Positions 35,132-44,060 are shown, numbered from the stretch's first letter. The stretch is 64,000 nt of DNA from Hyphomicrobiales bacterium (GCA_017304475.1 JAFKKV010000018.1:1-64000); one strand, 5' to 3'. The notes: generated by a model not told the origin, from the sequence alone. Made by a program: numbers and translations.

Positions 35132-36319
35132 ATGGCCACCGCGACCACGCAACGCATCGTCAATGTCGACGCCCTCAGGGGTTTCGCGCTCGCCGGCATC
35201 CTGGTCGTCAACATGAAGGCCTTCGCCTCGGCCTATTACGGCACGGGCGTGGCCGACCCGGCCTTTGCCTCGGGCGCCGACCGGGCCGCGCAATGGCTCG
35301 TCTCATGGCTGTTCGAGACCAAATTCTATCTGATGTTCTCGTTCCTGTTCGGCTACAGCTTCACCTTGCAGATGCAATCGGCCGAACAGGCGGGTGCCGC
35401 CTTCATTCCGCGCATTTTGCGCCGGCAGGCCGGCCTCTGGCTGATCGGCCTCGCCCATGCGGTCTTGCTGTTCTACGGCGATATCCTGACCACCTATGCC
35501 GTGCTCGGCCTCGTTCTGCTGGCGCTGCGCCACCAGCCCGACGGCCGGCTCTTTGTCATCGCCAAGGCACTGGTGCTGGTCACGGCGCTTGCCTGGGGCG
35601 TGCTCGCGCTGCTGCTCGCCCTGTTCGGCGATACCGCCGACAAGGCCGGGTTGGCGGCCGCGGCGCGCGCCGCCGAGGCGGCTTATCGCAGTGGCGCCGC
35701 GGCGGTGATCGGCCAGAACCTGCAGCAGCTCACCACCGTCTGGATCCCGCTCCTGCTGCTTCAGGCGCCCTGCGCGCTGGCCATGTTCTGTCTCGGCATG
35801 GTGGCCGGCCGGCACGAGTTGTTTCGCCACGTCGAGCGCCACCGCTCGCTCGCCGGCCATCTGGTGACCTTCGGCCTCGTCATCGGCCTGCCGGCCGCCG
35901 CGCTTTATGCCACCGCTTCGATCTATTGGATCGACACGGCCTGGGAACTGCCCGGCCTGGCGCTCGGGATCCTGACCGCGCCCTTCCTGACCGGCGGTTA
36001 TATCGGCGCGGCCATGCTGCTGTTCCAGACCGGCCTCGGGCAGCGGCTCGCCCGCTTGCTGGCGCCGGCCGGCCGCATGGCCCTGTCGAACTATCTCCTG
36101 CAGTCGGCGATCTCGGCCTTCATCTTCCATGGCTATGGTCTCGGCCTGATCGGCCGGCTGTCGCCCTGGCTGGTTCTGCTCCTGGCCCTTGCCGTCTTCG
36201 TCTTTCAACTGGCGTTCAGCGCCTGGTGGCTGCGCCTGTTCGCCTATGGTCCGCTGGAATGGCTGCTGCGTGCCCTGACCATCGGGCGGCGTCCGCCGAT
36301 GCGGGTGAGGCAGGCCTGA
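35132..36319 (+). CDS. DUF418-family membrane protein
   Basis: A 395-residue integral membrane protein with about ten helices. It begins QRIVNVDALRGFALAGILVVNMKAF, the mark of the DUF418/acyltransferase-3-like family, and then FETKFYLMFSFLFGYSFTLQ. The DUF418 domain proper forms the C-terminal ~160 residues, with GRMALSNYLLQSAISAFIFHGYGLGLIG, a stretch that is nearly invariant in this family. Function is unknown; some relatives in Bacillus are linked to membrane or signalling phenotypes. It is tightly coupled to the TetR gene, 4 bases upstream, suggesting an inducible membrane response such as export or modification of an inhibitor. Confidence 0.9.
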   Translation: MATATTQRIVNVDALRGFALAGILVVNMKAFASAYYGTGVADPAFASGADRAAQWLVSWLFETKFYLMFSFLFGYSFTLQMQSAEQAGAAFIPRILRRQAGLWLIGLAHAVLLFYGDILTTYAVLGLVLLALRHQPDGRLFVIAKALVLVTALAWGVLALLLALFGDTADKAGLAAAARAAEAAYRSGAAAVIGQNLQQLTTVWIPLLLLQAPCALAMFCLGMVAGRHELFRHVERHRSLAGHLVTFGLVIGLPAAALYATASIYWIDTAWELPGLALGILTAPFLTGGYIGAAMLLFQTGLGQRLARLLAPAGRMALSNYLLQSAISAFIFHGYGLGLIGRLSPWLVLLLALAVFVFQLAFSAWWLRLFAYGPLEWLLRALTIGRRPPMRVRQA

Positions 36320-36415
36320 AGAGACGCCGGGATGGAAGCCTTGCGGCGGGCGCCTTTGACCCGCATGCTTTTTCATGGCATCGCCCCGGCGAAGATCGTG
36401 ACGAGAGGAATTCCC

Positions 36416-37363
36416 ATGCAGGCGAACGGCATCGACCTCACCAAGGCCAGCGGCGTTTATGTGATCGCCGCCACCCCGTTTCATGACGACGGCCAGATCG
36501 ATCTGAAATCGACCGACAGCATGGTCGATTTCTATCGGGCCTGCGGCGCCACCGGCATGACCATCCTGGGCGTCATGGGCGAGGCCCCGAAGCTCGACCA
36601 GGAGGAATCGGTCTCCCTGTCGAAGCACATCATCAAGCGCGCCGGCCCGTCCATGCCGGTCATCGTCGGCGTCTCGGCGCCCGGCTTCGCCAATATGCGG
36701 TCGCTCGCCCGCACCGTCATGGATGCCGGCGCCGCCGGCGTCATGATCGCGCCGCCCAACACGCTGCGCACCGACGACCAGATCCTCACCTATTACAAGC
36801 AGGCCGTGGACGCGATCGGCGACGACGTGCCCTTCGTCATCCAGGATTTCCCGATCACCTTCTCGGTGGTCATGGCGCCCAAGGTGATCCGCTCGATCAT
36901 CCAGGAACTGCCGTCCTGCGTCATGCTGAAGCATGAGGACTGGCCGGGCCTGGAAAAGATCTCGACGCTGCGCGGCTTCGAGGCCGATGGCTCGATGCGC
37001 CATGTCTCGATCCTCTGCGGCAATGGCGGCCTGTTCCTCGATTTCGAATGCGAGCGTGGCGCCGACGGCGCGATGACCGGCTATGCCTTCCCGGACATGC
37101 TGGTCGACGTGGTCAAGCTGCAGCAGGCCGGCAAGCGCGACGCCGCTCACGACCTGTTCGACGCCCACCTGCCGCTGGTCCGCTACGAGCAGCAGCCGGG
37201 CGCGGGCCTCGCCGTGCGCAAATACCTGATGAAGAAGCGCGGCGTGATCGCCTCCGACGCCCAGCGCAAGCCGGGCGCCGGCCTGTCGGCCAAGGCGCGC
37301 GCCGAGGTCGACTATCTGTTCGAGCGCCTGGCCCGCCACGACGCGCGCGCCAAGGCGGCCTGA
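36416..37363 (+). CDS. DapA-family protein lacking the usual catalytic tyrosine
   Basis: A 315-residue (beta/alpha)8 barrel of the dihydrodipicolinate synthase/N-acetylneuraminate lyase superfamily. It starts SGVYVIAATPFHDDGQID, followed by MTILGVMGEAPKLDQEE in place of the usual GTTGE. The Schiff-base lysine is in CVMLKHEDWPG. Where family members carry Y-N-x-P, this protein reads VIQDFPIT, so the tyrosine of the proton relay is replaced by glutamine. Aldolase or synthase activity may thus differ, though relatives with QD-[FY]-P exist. ATG 36416 follows AGAGGA; the frame extends 84 bases upstream. arfB starts 35 bases later. A true lysine-pathway dapA is unlikely. Confidence 0.85.
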   Translation: MQANGIDLTKASGVYVIAATPFHDDGQIDLKSTDSMVDFYRACGATGMTILGVMGEAPKLDQEESVSLSKHIIKRAGPSMPVIVGVSAPGFANMRSLARTVMDAGAAGVMIAPPNTLRTDDQILTYYKQAVDAIGDDVPFVIQDFPITFSVVMAPKVIRSIIQELPSCVMLKHEDWPGLEKISTLRGFEADGSMRHVSILCGNGGLFLDFECERGADGAMTGYAFPDMLVDVVKLQQAGKRDAAHDLFDAHLPLVRYEQQPGAGLAVRKYLMKKRGVIASDAQRKPGAGLSAKARAEVDYLFERLARHDARAKAA

Positions 37364-37397
37364 TCTCTTCAGGCTCGCGATCAGGGGAGGGCGTGGC

Positions 37398-37826
37398 ATG
37401 GTCGACATGATCGAAGTCACGTCCTCGCTGTCGCTCCATCCCGACGACATCACGGTGACCTATGTCCGGGCCTCCGGGCCCGGCGGGCAGAACGTCAACA
37501 AGGTCTCGACCGCCTGCGAGCTGCGCTTCAACCTGGCCGCGGCCAACCTGCCGCCCGACGTCAAGGCGCGGCTGGTGCCGCTCGTCGGCTCGCGGCTGAC
37601 CAAGGACGGCGTGGTGGTGATCCAGGCCGATCGCTTCCGTTCGCAGGAGATGAACCGCGAAGACGCGATCGCGCGCCTCGTCGAATTCGTCAGGCGCGCC
37701 GCGGTCCGGCCAAAACGGCGTATCGCCACCCGACCGACACGCGCCTCCAAGGAGCGCCGGCTGGAAGGCAAGTCGATGCGCTCCGGCGTCAAGAAGATGC
37801 GCAACACCAAGCCTGGAATGGACTGA
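37398..37826 (+). CDS. arfB: Alternative ribosome-rescue factor ArfB (YaeJ-type peptidyl-tRNA hydrolase)
   Basis: A 142-residue class I release-factor-like protein that frees ribosomes stalled on mRNAs without a stop codon. The catalytic GGQ motif is at G29-G30-Q31 in SGPGGQNVNKVSTACELRF, and there is no codon-recognition domain. The C-terminal tail from residue ~103 is strongly basic (RPKRRIATRPTRASKERR ... KSMRSGVKKMRNTKPGMD); in known ArfB this tail enters the empty mRNA channel. Length and architecture are standard. It is transcribed with or shortly after the DapA-like gene and converges on dgoK, whose stop is 3 bases away. Confidence 0.95.
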   Translation: MVDMIEVTSSLSLHPDDITVTYVRASGPGGQNVNKVSTACELRFNLAAANLPPDVKARLVPLVGSRLTKDGVVVIQADRFRSQEMNREDAIARLVEFVRRAAVRPKRRIATRPTRASKERRLEGKSMRSGVKKMRNTKPGMD

Positions 37827-37829
37827 GGC

Positions 37830-38774
37830 TCAGACCAGGTTGGCGGCGCGCGCGATGCTGAACTGGCCGGCAAAGGCCGCATCGGCCGGCGCGGCTTCAG
37901 ACCCTATGCCGAGCGCAGAAAAGGCCGCGGCATAGCGGGCGGCGAGCGCCTCGCCGCCGACGATCAGGATGCCGGTCGGGCTATCGGGGGCGAAGCTTCT
38001 GCCCTCCGCGATCTCCGCGCCGATCAGCAGGCCGGACAGGCGTTCGGCCGTTTCCTCGGCGGGAAAATCGCCCATCAGGCTGCCGGCCCTCAGCCGGAAC
38101 AGCTTGCCGAGCAGGCCGGCGCCGGCCGCCCCCGCACCGGCCCTCACCGCCGCCGCGAAAGCCTCCGGCGCGTCGACCGATTTCCCGGTGGTCAATTTCA
38201 GGACGGTATTGTCCTTCATCGCGGCGAAGACGTCGCCGGTCATGGCGGTGCGGAAGCCCAAGATGCGGCCGTCCACGACATGCACCCATTTGGAATGGGT
38301 GCCGGGCATGACGACGAGCCGCGTGCCGGCAAGCCCGAGACCTGCGGATCCAAGTCCTGCGGATCCAAGACCCGCGATCTGGGTCTCTTCGCCGCGCATC
38401 ACGTCCGGCTCGCCATCCGGGCCGCGAAACGACAGGCCGGTCACGAAGGCGATATGCCGGCCGGCCGGCGTCTCCAGATGTTTCAGCGCGCGGGCAAGGT
38501 CGGCCGGGCCGGCCGGGCAGGCGAGATAGGGTGTCTCGACCCAGCCGGTCCGGCTGGTCACCATGCCCGACGCGATGATCGGCAACCGCCCGCCGGTCTC
38601 CCAGGGCGCGATCGCGCGCGCCAGCACGGCCTCGAAAGCGCCGTCCCTGACCGACAGCAGCCCGTCGGCGCTGGCGGTCCGCGCCAGCACCGCGCCTGAA
38701 CCGTCCATCAGCACCGCGCGAAACGTGCTGGTGCCCCAGTCGATTCCGATCAGCTTGCCGTCGGCCATGACCAT
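37830..38774 (-). CDS. dgoK: 2-dehydro-3-deoxygalactonokinase
   Basis: A 314-residue kinase of the DgoK family, which phosphorylates 2-keto-3-deoxygalactonate in the De Ley-Doudoroff galactose pathway. The ASKHA-type N-terminus is IGIDWGTSTFRAVLMDGSG; other family blocks are LPIIASGMVTSRTGWVETPYL, MRGEETQIAG, MPGTHSKWVHV, and a late ILIVGGEALAARYAAAF. After MRGEETQIAG sits an in-frame AGLGS/AGLGL repeat from 15-bp DNA units. The aldolase dgoA, the usual partner, is not beside it. ATG 38774 has AGGGG at about 5 bases. Divergent from fhs across 156 bases. Confidence 0.92.
   Translation of the reverse strand: MVMADGKLIGIDWGTSTFRAVLMDGSGAVLARTASADGLLSVRDGAFEAVLARAIAPWETGGRLPIIASGMVTSRTGWVETPYLACPAGPADLARALKHLETPAGRHIAFVTGLSFRGPDGEPDVMRGEETQIAGLGSAGLGSAGLGLAGTRLVVMPGTHSKWVHVVDGRILGFRTAMTGDVFAAMKDNTVLKLTTGKSVDAPEAFAAAVRAGAGAAGAGLLGKLFRLRAGSLMGDFPAEETAERLSGLLIGAEIAEGRSFAPDSPTGILIVGGEALAARYAAAFSALGIGSEAAPADAAFAGQFSIARAANLV
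38326..38385. repeat. In-frame 15-bp tandem repeat inside dgoK
   Basis: Two nearly identical units, CCTGCGGATCCAAGT (38341-38355) and CCTGCGGATCCAAGA (38356-38370), flanked by diverged partners at 38326-38340 and from 38371. On the coding strand they give repeats of the five residues AGLGS, ending AGLGL. A multiple of three keeps the frame. It is a likely site of length variation by replication slippage. Confidence 0.7.
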
Positions 38775-38930
38775 GCCATCCCCTGCCGTCTTCCTTCTAT
38801 CCGAGCGTGCGAACGGTCGCCGCGTGCCCGGCCTGCATAGCGGCCCTTCGTGGACTTAGCCCTTGAGCGCCCTAGGGTAGGGACCCTATAGAGCCCCATC
38901 CCCTCATGTGAAGCGCAGATCCGATAGCCC

Positions 38931-40604
38931 ATGTCCCATGATCTTGCCGTCGCCCGCGCCGCGACCCTGAAGCCGATCGCCGCGATCGCCGAGAAGATCG
39001 GAATTCCCGCCGAGGCCCTCGAGCCCTATGGCAAATATATCGCGAAATTCGACGGCGATTTTCTCGCCGGCCTGAAAGGCCGGCCCGACGGCAAGCTGGT
39101 CCTGGTGACGGCGATCAATCCGACCCCGGCGGGCGAAGGCAAGACCACCACGACGGTCGGGCTCGGCGACGGGCTGAACCGGATCGGCAAGCGGGCCGTC
39201 ATCGCCCTGCGCGAGCCCTCGCTCGGGCCGGTCTTCGGCGTCAAGGGCGGCGCCACCGGCGGCGGCCATGCCCAGGTCCTGCCGATGGAGGCGATCAACC
39301 TCCATTTCACCGGCGACTTCCACGCCATCACCTCGGCGCACAACCTGCTTTCGGCGCTGATCGACAATCACATCTATTGGGGCAACGGCCTCGGCATCGA
39401 TGTCAGGCGCATCGTCTGGCGCCGCGTGCTCGACATGAACGACCGGGCGCTGCGCGCCACCAATGTCGGTCTCGGCGGCGTCACCAACGGCTTTGCCCGC
39501 GAGGACGGCTTCGACATCACGGTTGCCTCCGAGGTGATGGCCTGTTTCTGCCTCGCCGACGATCTCGCCGACCTGGAGGCGCGGCTGTCGCGCATCGTGG
39601 TCGCCTATACCCGCGCGAAGAAACCGGTGACCGCCGGCGATCTCAACGCGGCGGGCGCCATGACCGCGCTGCTGAAGGATGCGATCAAGCCGAATATCGT
39701 GCAGACCATCGAAGGCTCGCCGGCGCTCATCCATGGCGGCCCCTTCGCCAATATCGCCCATGGCTGCAATTCGGTGATCGCCACCAAGGCGGCGCTCAAG
39801 CTCGGCGACTATGTGGTGACCGAAGCCGGTTTCGGCGCCGATCTCGGCGCCGAGAAGTTCTTCGACATCAAGTGCCGCAAGGCCGGCCTGAAGCCGTCAG
39901 CCTCGGTGATCGTGGCCACCGTCCGCGCGCTCAAGATGAATGGCGGCGTGGCCAAGGCCGATCTGGCGCGCGAGAACCTGGAGGCGCTCCGCAACGGCCT
40001 GGTCAATCTCGGCCGGCATGTCGCCAATGTCCGCTCCTTCGGGGTTCCCGTGGTGGTGGCGATCAACCATTTCACCACCGACAGCCATGCCGAGCACGAA
40101 TTGATCGCCCGCGTCTGCGCGAGCGAGTTCGGCGTCGAGGCGATCCAGTGCCGTCACTGGGCCGAAGGCGGCAAGGGCGCCGAGGAGCTGGCCGAAAAGG
40201 TCGTGGCCTTGTGTGAGGCCGGCACCGCCCGCTTCGCGCCGATCTATCCCGACGATCTCGGCCTCGCCGACAAGATCCGCACGGTGGCGACGCGCATCTA
40301 TGGCGCCGCCGATGTGGCGATCTCGCCCAAGGCGGCGGCCGATCTCGCCGCCTTCGAGGCCGCCGGCTTCGGCAACCTGCCGGTCTGCATGGCCAAGACG
40401 CAATATTCCTTCTCGGCCGATCCGACCTTGCTCGGCGCGCCGAGCGGCCATGTCGTGCCGGTTCGCGAGGTCCGGCTTGCGGCCGGCGCCGGCTTCGTCG
40501 TGGCTATTTGTGGGGACATCATGACCATGCCCGGCCTGCCCAGGCTGCCGGCGGCGGAAGCGATCCATGTCAACCGCGACGGCCAGATCGAAGGCCTGTT
40601 CTGA
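38931..40604 (+). CDS. fhs: Formate-tetrahydrofolate ligase
   Basis: A 557-residue cytoplasmic enzyme forming 10-formyl-THF from formate, THF and ATP. The P-loop-like segment is [19 protein letters not shown] (residues ~65-83). Family signatures follow: [40 protein letters not shown], seen in residues ~97-136, plus [22 protein letters not shown] and the C-terminal [19 protein letters not shown]. Full length and intact. It allows one-carbon units to be made from formate; together with glycolate oxidation it fits C1/C2 metabolism. Upstream there is a palindrome TAGGGT-AGGG-ACCCTA at 38873-38888 of unknown role. Confidence 0.97.
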   Translation: MSHDLAVARAATLKPIAAIAEKIGIPAEALEPYGKYIAKFDGDFLAGLKGRPDGKLVLVTAINPTPAGEGKTTTTVGLGDGLNRIGKRAVIALREPSLGPVFGVKGGATGGGHAQVLPMEAINLHFTGDFHAITSAHNLLSALIDNHIYWGNGLGIDVRRIVWRRVLDMNDRALRATNVGLGGVTNGFAREDGFDITVASEVMACFCLADDLADLEARLSRIVVAYTRAKKPVTAGDLNAAGAMTALLKDAIKPNIVQTIEGSPALIHGGPFANIAHGCNSVIATKAALKLGDYVVTEAGFGADLGAEKFFDIKCRKAGLKPSASVIVATVRALKMNGGVAKADLARENLEALRNGLVNLGRHVANVRSFGVPVVVAINHFTTDSHAEHELIARVCASEFGVEAIQCRHWAEGGKGAEELAEKVVALCEAGTARFAPIYPDDLGLADKIRTVATRIYGAADVAISPKAAADLAAFEAAGFGNLPVCMAKTQYSFSADPTLLGAPSGHVVPVREVRLAAGAGFVVAICGDIMTMPGLPRLPAAEAIHVNRDGQIEGLF

Positions 40605-40607
40605 CCG

Positions 40608-41216
40608 TCAGGCGCTCGGGTGCCAGAGCGGATCATAATCCGTGGCGAGCACGGCCACGATCGACGGCGGCGTCAGCAACTCAGCCTCGCCCAGCGGTCT
40701 TGGCCTGGGCCGGCCATAGCCTGAGAATGACCAGGGCAGCAATGCGTCACCCTTGACGGCTAGGGCTTCGCCGCCGAGGGCGATCATGGCGCCGTCGGGC
40801 AGGCTGTCGATGGCGCAGCGGCGGGTGCGCTTGGCGCGGCCGTCGAGGCGCTCGGCATGCAGCATCAGGTCCATGGCCGGCGCACGCGGTGGTGCCGCAA
40901 GCCCCGCCGCCCTGGCCCAGGCACCGGCAAAGCGGACGGCGGCGGCGCGGCGGCATTCGAAACAGGGCCTGTGGCCGCTGGCAAACGCGGTCGGCTCGTC
41001 CAGGAAGAACAATTCGGTATAGCCGCGGCCCATCACCGCGCGGCGGCGGTTCTTGAACGACAGCACGCAGCAGAGCCATTGCCTGGAGGCCCAGAGCCGG
41101 GGCTGCAGCGTCCGGTCGTCGCGGTGGAAGCGGCCGCCGCGATTGCCGAACATCAGGCCACGTTCCGGAACCGCTTGAATGCCCCCGAAGGGATCGACGC
41201 GGTTCGGGAGCGCCAT
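40608..41216 (-). CDS. Conserved hypothetical protein with CxxC motif
   Basis: A 202-residue soluble protein without signal or membrane segments. Marked features are GNRGGRFHRDDRTLQPRLWASRQWLCC near the start, then the segment TELFFLDEPTAFASGHRPCFECRR around residues 67-90, where a GHRPCFECRR motif with CxxC looks like a half metal site. Near the C-terminus are WSFSGYGRPRP and TPPSIVAVLATDYDPLW. I believe homologues are present in many alphaproteobacteria and actinobacteria, always annotated hypothetical. It converges on fhs with 3 bases between stops, and lies just downstream of the L,D-transpeptidase gene on the same strand (6-base gap), suggesting co-transcription. Confidence 0.75.
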   Translation of the reverse strand: MALPNRVDPFGGIQAVPERGLMFGNRGGRFHRDDRTLQPRLWASRQWLCCVLSFKNRRRAVMGRGYTELFFLDEPTAFASGHRPCFECRRAAAVRFAGAWARAAGLAAPPRAPAMDLMLHAERLDGRAKRTRRCAIDSLPDGAMIALGGEALAVKGDALLPWSFSGYGRPRPRPLGEAELLTPPSIVAVLATDYDPLWHPSA

Positions 41217-41222
41217 GGCGGC

Positions 41223-42749
41223 TCAGTACCTCAGATCGGCGGAGGGCTCGTGCCGCTGCGGCCGATTGCCGCCGAACAGGCTCTCCAGGATATTCGCGGG
41301 CGGAGGCGGCTGCTGCTGCACCTGCGGTGCGATCTGCGCCGGTTCGGCCGGTGGCCGGTCGGCGGCGCGGACCACCCGGACCGGCGGCGCGCCCGGCGCG
41401 TCGTAGCCGTAGATGTCGTCGCGGAACTGCACCGTGCCGTCGGGCGCGGCCCAGCCGGTCAGATAGACCCAGGCGACCGGCACAGGCTGGGTCAGCCGCA
41501 CGTCCTTGCGCTGGGTCTGGGTCATCTCGGCATCGACGCGCGCCCGGTCATAACCCTGCGGCGCCAGGAGCCAGGTGACGAATTCGTTGACGTCGGCCAC
41601 CCGGACGCAGCCCGAGGAGAAATAGCGCGCATCCGAGGTGAACAGGCGCCGCGACGGCGTGTCGTGCATATAGACGGCTTCGCGGTTCGGCATGTCGATG
41701 CGCACGCGGCCGAGTGAATTGCCGACGCCGGGATCCTGCCGGAGCGTGTAGTTCACCGCCCGCTCGGTCGACCAGTCGATGCTGCGCGGATCGACCTCGT
41801 TACCGCGGCCGTCGAGCATGCGCACGCGCATGGAGGCGAGGGTTGCCGGGTTGCGGCGCATTTTCGGAATGATGTCGCGCCGGATGATCGAGGTCGGGAT
41901 CGTCCAGGTCGGATTGAAATTCACCACGGTGAGCCGTGTCTCGACCATGGGCGAGGCATGTTCCGGCTTGCCGACGATGATCACGTGGCGGCGGCGGACG
42001 ATGCCGCCCTCGATCGATTCCGCGGCGGCCGCGGGAATATTGACGATGACGTAGCGCGGGCCGAACTGGAACCGGCTGTCGGACAGCCGCTCCAGCGACT
42101 TTTCCAGCGCGGCGATGCGGATCTGCACCGGCATGTTGAGCTGGCGAATGGTGGCACCGGCGACCACGCCGGAGGCGACCAGGCCGACGCGGCGCTGATA
42201 GCGGCGCACCGCCTCGGCGGTCACCTCGTCGAAATTCGCGCCCGGGCTCTGCGCCAGATGGAGATCGCCTTCGGCGCTGAGCCGCTGCTTCAGCGCCAGC
42301 ACCTGCGGACCTTGCTGGCCCTTGGAGAGGCGCGCGCCGGCAGGCAGCGTGCCCCAGCCGCCGCCGAGCGCGATCTGCCGGTAGCGGCCAAGTGCCGCCT
42401 GGGTCATGGCGACGGTCTGCGGCGCATAGGTCGGCTGCGGGTCGCTGGAAATGGCGGTGACGCGCGGCGCCGGCGGTGGAGCGGGACGCCGTGGCCGCGG
42501 GGTGGCGGCTGGCGGCGCGGCGGCCGTGCCCGACGCGGCGCCCGGTGCGGCGTCGGCCGCGGGCGGGGCGGGGGCTGCTGCCGCGGGCGCCGGATCAGAC
42601 GCGGCGGGCGCGGCCGGTGCTACAGGCGGATTGACCGGCGCGACCGGCGTCTGGGCCGATGCCGCGCTGAGGGCGAGCACGGACACGGCGCTGAAGAGCA
42701 CCGCCGGTATCAGCCTCGGGAGCATGCGAAGAGCCAAGCGGAAAGCCAT
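41223..42749 (-). CDS. L,D-transpeptidase (YkuD) with peptidoglycan-binding domain, YcbB-like
   Basis: A 508-residue exported enzyme. Signal peptide at residues ~8-32 (RMLPRLIPAVLFSAVSVLALSAASA). A long Ala/Pro-rich linker runs to residue ~100. A PG_binding_1 domain follows at about 140-205 (LSKGQQGPQVLALKQRLSAEGDL ... VRRYQRRVGLVASGVV). The YkuD catalytic domain is ~230-430, with VVNFNPTWTIPTSI, H362 in AVYMHDTPSRRLF, and the catalytic C381 in FSSGCVRVADVNEF. Such enzymes form 3-3 cross-links in peptidoglycan or link outer-membrane proteins to it. The domain order matches LdtD/YcbB. The 214 bases upstream contain no gene. Confidence 0.93.
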   Translation of the reverse strand: MAFRLALRMLPRLIPAVLFSAVSVLALSAASAQTPVAPVNPPVAPAAPAASDPAPAAAAPAPPAADAAPGAASGTAAAPPAATPRPRRPAPPPAPRVTAISSDPQPTYAPQTVAMTQAALGRYRQIALGGGWGTLPAGARLSKGQQGPQVLALKQRLSAEGDLHLAQSPGANFDEVTAEAVRRYQRRVGLVASGVVAGATIRQLNMPVQIRIAALEKSLERLSDSRFQFGPRYVIVNIPAAAAESIEGGIVRRRHVIIVGKPEHASPMVETRLTVVNFNPTWTIPTSIIRRDIIPKMRRNPATLASMRVRMLDGRGNEVDPRSIDWSTERAVNYTLRQDPGVGNSLGRVRIDMPNREAVYMHDTPSRRLFTSDARYFSSGCVRVADVNEFVTWLLAPQGYDRARVDAEMTQTQRKDVRLTQPVPVAWVYLTGWAAPDGTVQFRDDIYGYDAPGAPPVRVVRAADRPPAEPAQIAPQVQQQPPPPANILESLFGGNRPQRHEPSADLRY

Positions 42750-42963
42750 GAATCGGGTCAGCGTCCAAGATGATACGAGGGCTCCTTAGCGCAAATAAGG
42801 CAGGAGCTTTCAACCCTGGACGTTTCCGCGCCTGCGGTTTTGGCCGCTGCCGTGGCGGAAAGGTCGCAAATGACGTGCCGGGTCAGCGGCAGTTCGCCGC
42901 AATGACTGTCGCGGCCGGAGCTCGTCCATGCGAGATCGCGGCGATCGTCGGGGGCGCCGGCGA

Positions 42964-43422
42964 TCAGCCCGGCTGTGGTCCGTCGCCGGCCAGCGTCCGG
43001 TCGATCGCCGTGGTCAGGCTCTGCGGCAGGGCAATGGGACGGCGGGAGGCGGCGTCGACATAGACGTGAACGAAATGGCCGTGGGCCAGCGTTTCCGCCC
43101 CGCCGGCCTTGAAGATGCCGATCTCGTAGCGCTGGCTCGACCGGCCGCGATCGGCGAAGGCAATGCCGGCTTCCAGAGCCTCGGGATAGCTCGCCGGCGC
43201 GAAAAACGAGCAGCGGGTGTCGACGACGAGGCCCATCCAGGCGCCACCGACCGGTTCGAGCCCGGCTTCGCCGATCAGGAAGGCGTTCACCACCGTATCG
43301 AAATAGGCGTAATAGACGACATTGTTGACATGGCCGTACTGGTCATTGTCCGACCAGCGCGTCTGGATCGGCGTGAACCAGCGGAAGTCGCTGCGGGCGC
43401 GCGGCATGGGGCGGGAGGTCAT
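42964..43422 (-). CDS. Acyl-CoA thioesterase, hotdog fold (YbgC/4HBT-like)
   Basis: A protein of about 152 residues. The hotdog signature is FTPIQTRWSDNDQYGHVNNVVYYAYFDT, where the Asp of SDNDQYGHVNN is the position of the catalytic acid in 4-hydroxybenzoyl-CoA thioesterases. Then follow VVDTRCSFFAPASYPEALEAGI and THG-like AHGHFVHVYVD. It hydrolyses an acyl-CoA in the cytoplasm; the substrate is unknown. The open frame starts at a TTG further upstream, but I take ATG 43422. It lies 54 bases downstream of a hypothetical gene on the same strand, possibly in one transcript. Confidence 0.88.
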   Translation of the reverse strand: MTSRPMPRARSDFRWFTPIQTRWSDNDQYGHVNNVVYYAYFDTVVNAFLIGEAGLEPVGGAWMGLVVDTRCSFFAPASYPEALEAGIAFADRGRSSQRYEIGIFKAGGAETLAHGHFVHVYVDAASRRPIALPQSLTTAIDRTLAGDGPQPG

Positions 43423-43475
43423 CAATCCGGCTCGGCTCGAAATCGGGGTTGTCGGTTGCGGCAAGGGCAGGCCCG

Positions 43476-43961
43476 TCAGGCCGGCGCCGCGGCGGTCAGC
43501 AGGGTGGCGTCGAGCGGTGCCATGTCGGGCGCGACCCAGGCGCGTCGGGCCGCGACCGACAAGAGCAGGTCCCGGCTCCAGAAGGTGAAGATGCCGTCCT
43601 TGGAACCGAACGGGCCTTCGACGAAGCCGTTGGTCCGCTCGACCAGCGGCAGCGGTGGCGTCATTTCCAGGTAGCGGGCCGCTGCCCAGGCATAATAGAG
43701 CGTCACCGTCTCGTGATAGCCGCGCATGTCGTTGTTCGGGGTGCCGACGGCCTCGTTATAGCTGCGGATGCCGTCGCGCAGCCGCGCCTTGGCGGTGGTT
43801 TCGCCGAATTGGGCGACATGCCACAGGCCGACGGCCAGATGCGCCTGGTGGGTCCAGTCGGCAACCGGCAGCGTCCGGCTGCCAAAGCCCTCGACGATCG
43901 CATGGATCTCCGCCTCGGAGGCGAAGGGCGGAAAGGCCCGCCCTGGTGTCTGCATGCCCAT
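43476..43961 (-). CDS. Conserved hypothetical helical protein
   Basis: A soluble, mostly helical protein of about 161 residues. Conserved-looking parts are FGSRTLPVADWTHQAHLAVGLW, ARLRDGIRSYNEAVGTPNNDMRGYHETVTLYYAWAAARYLE and the basic LPLVERTNGF. The set of His and Asn residues (DWTHQAHL, GYHETVTLYY) could be a metal or ligand site. I have seen similar sequences annotated hypothetical and know no function. ATG 43961 is preferred to a GTG 39 bases upstream. It may be co-transcribed with the thioesterase gene that follows 54 bases later. Confidence 0.65.
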   Translation of the reverse strand: MGMQTPGRAFPPFASEAEIHAIVEGFGSRTLPVADWTHQAHLAVGLWHVAQFGETTAKARLRDGIRSYNEAVGTPNNDMRGYHETVTLYYAWAAARYLEMTPPLPLVERTNGFVEGPFGSKDGIFTFWSRDLLLSVAARRAWVAPDMAPLDATLLTAAAPA

Positions 43962-44060
43962 GCCATCAGGTCCGTCGGCGGCGGCGCGGCCGATCCGCAC
44001 CCGGTAGCACCCAGGTTAGCTTGCCGTGGGCGGCAAGGGAAAGCAGTTCCGGGCCCGCCC

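Noticed and set aside
36416-38774. A complete De Ley-Doudoroff galactonate operon built from the DapA-like gene and dgoK
   Set aside because: The genes are on opposite strands with arfB between them. The DapA-like protein is not DgoA, and no galactonate dehydratase is present.
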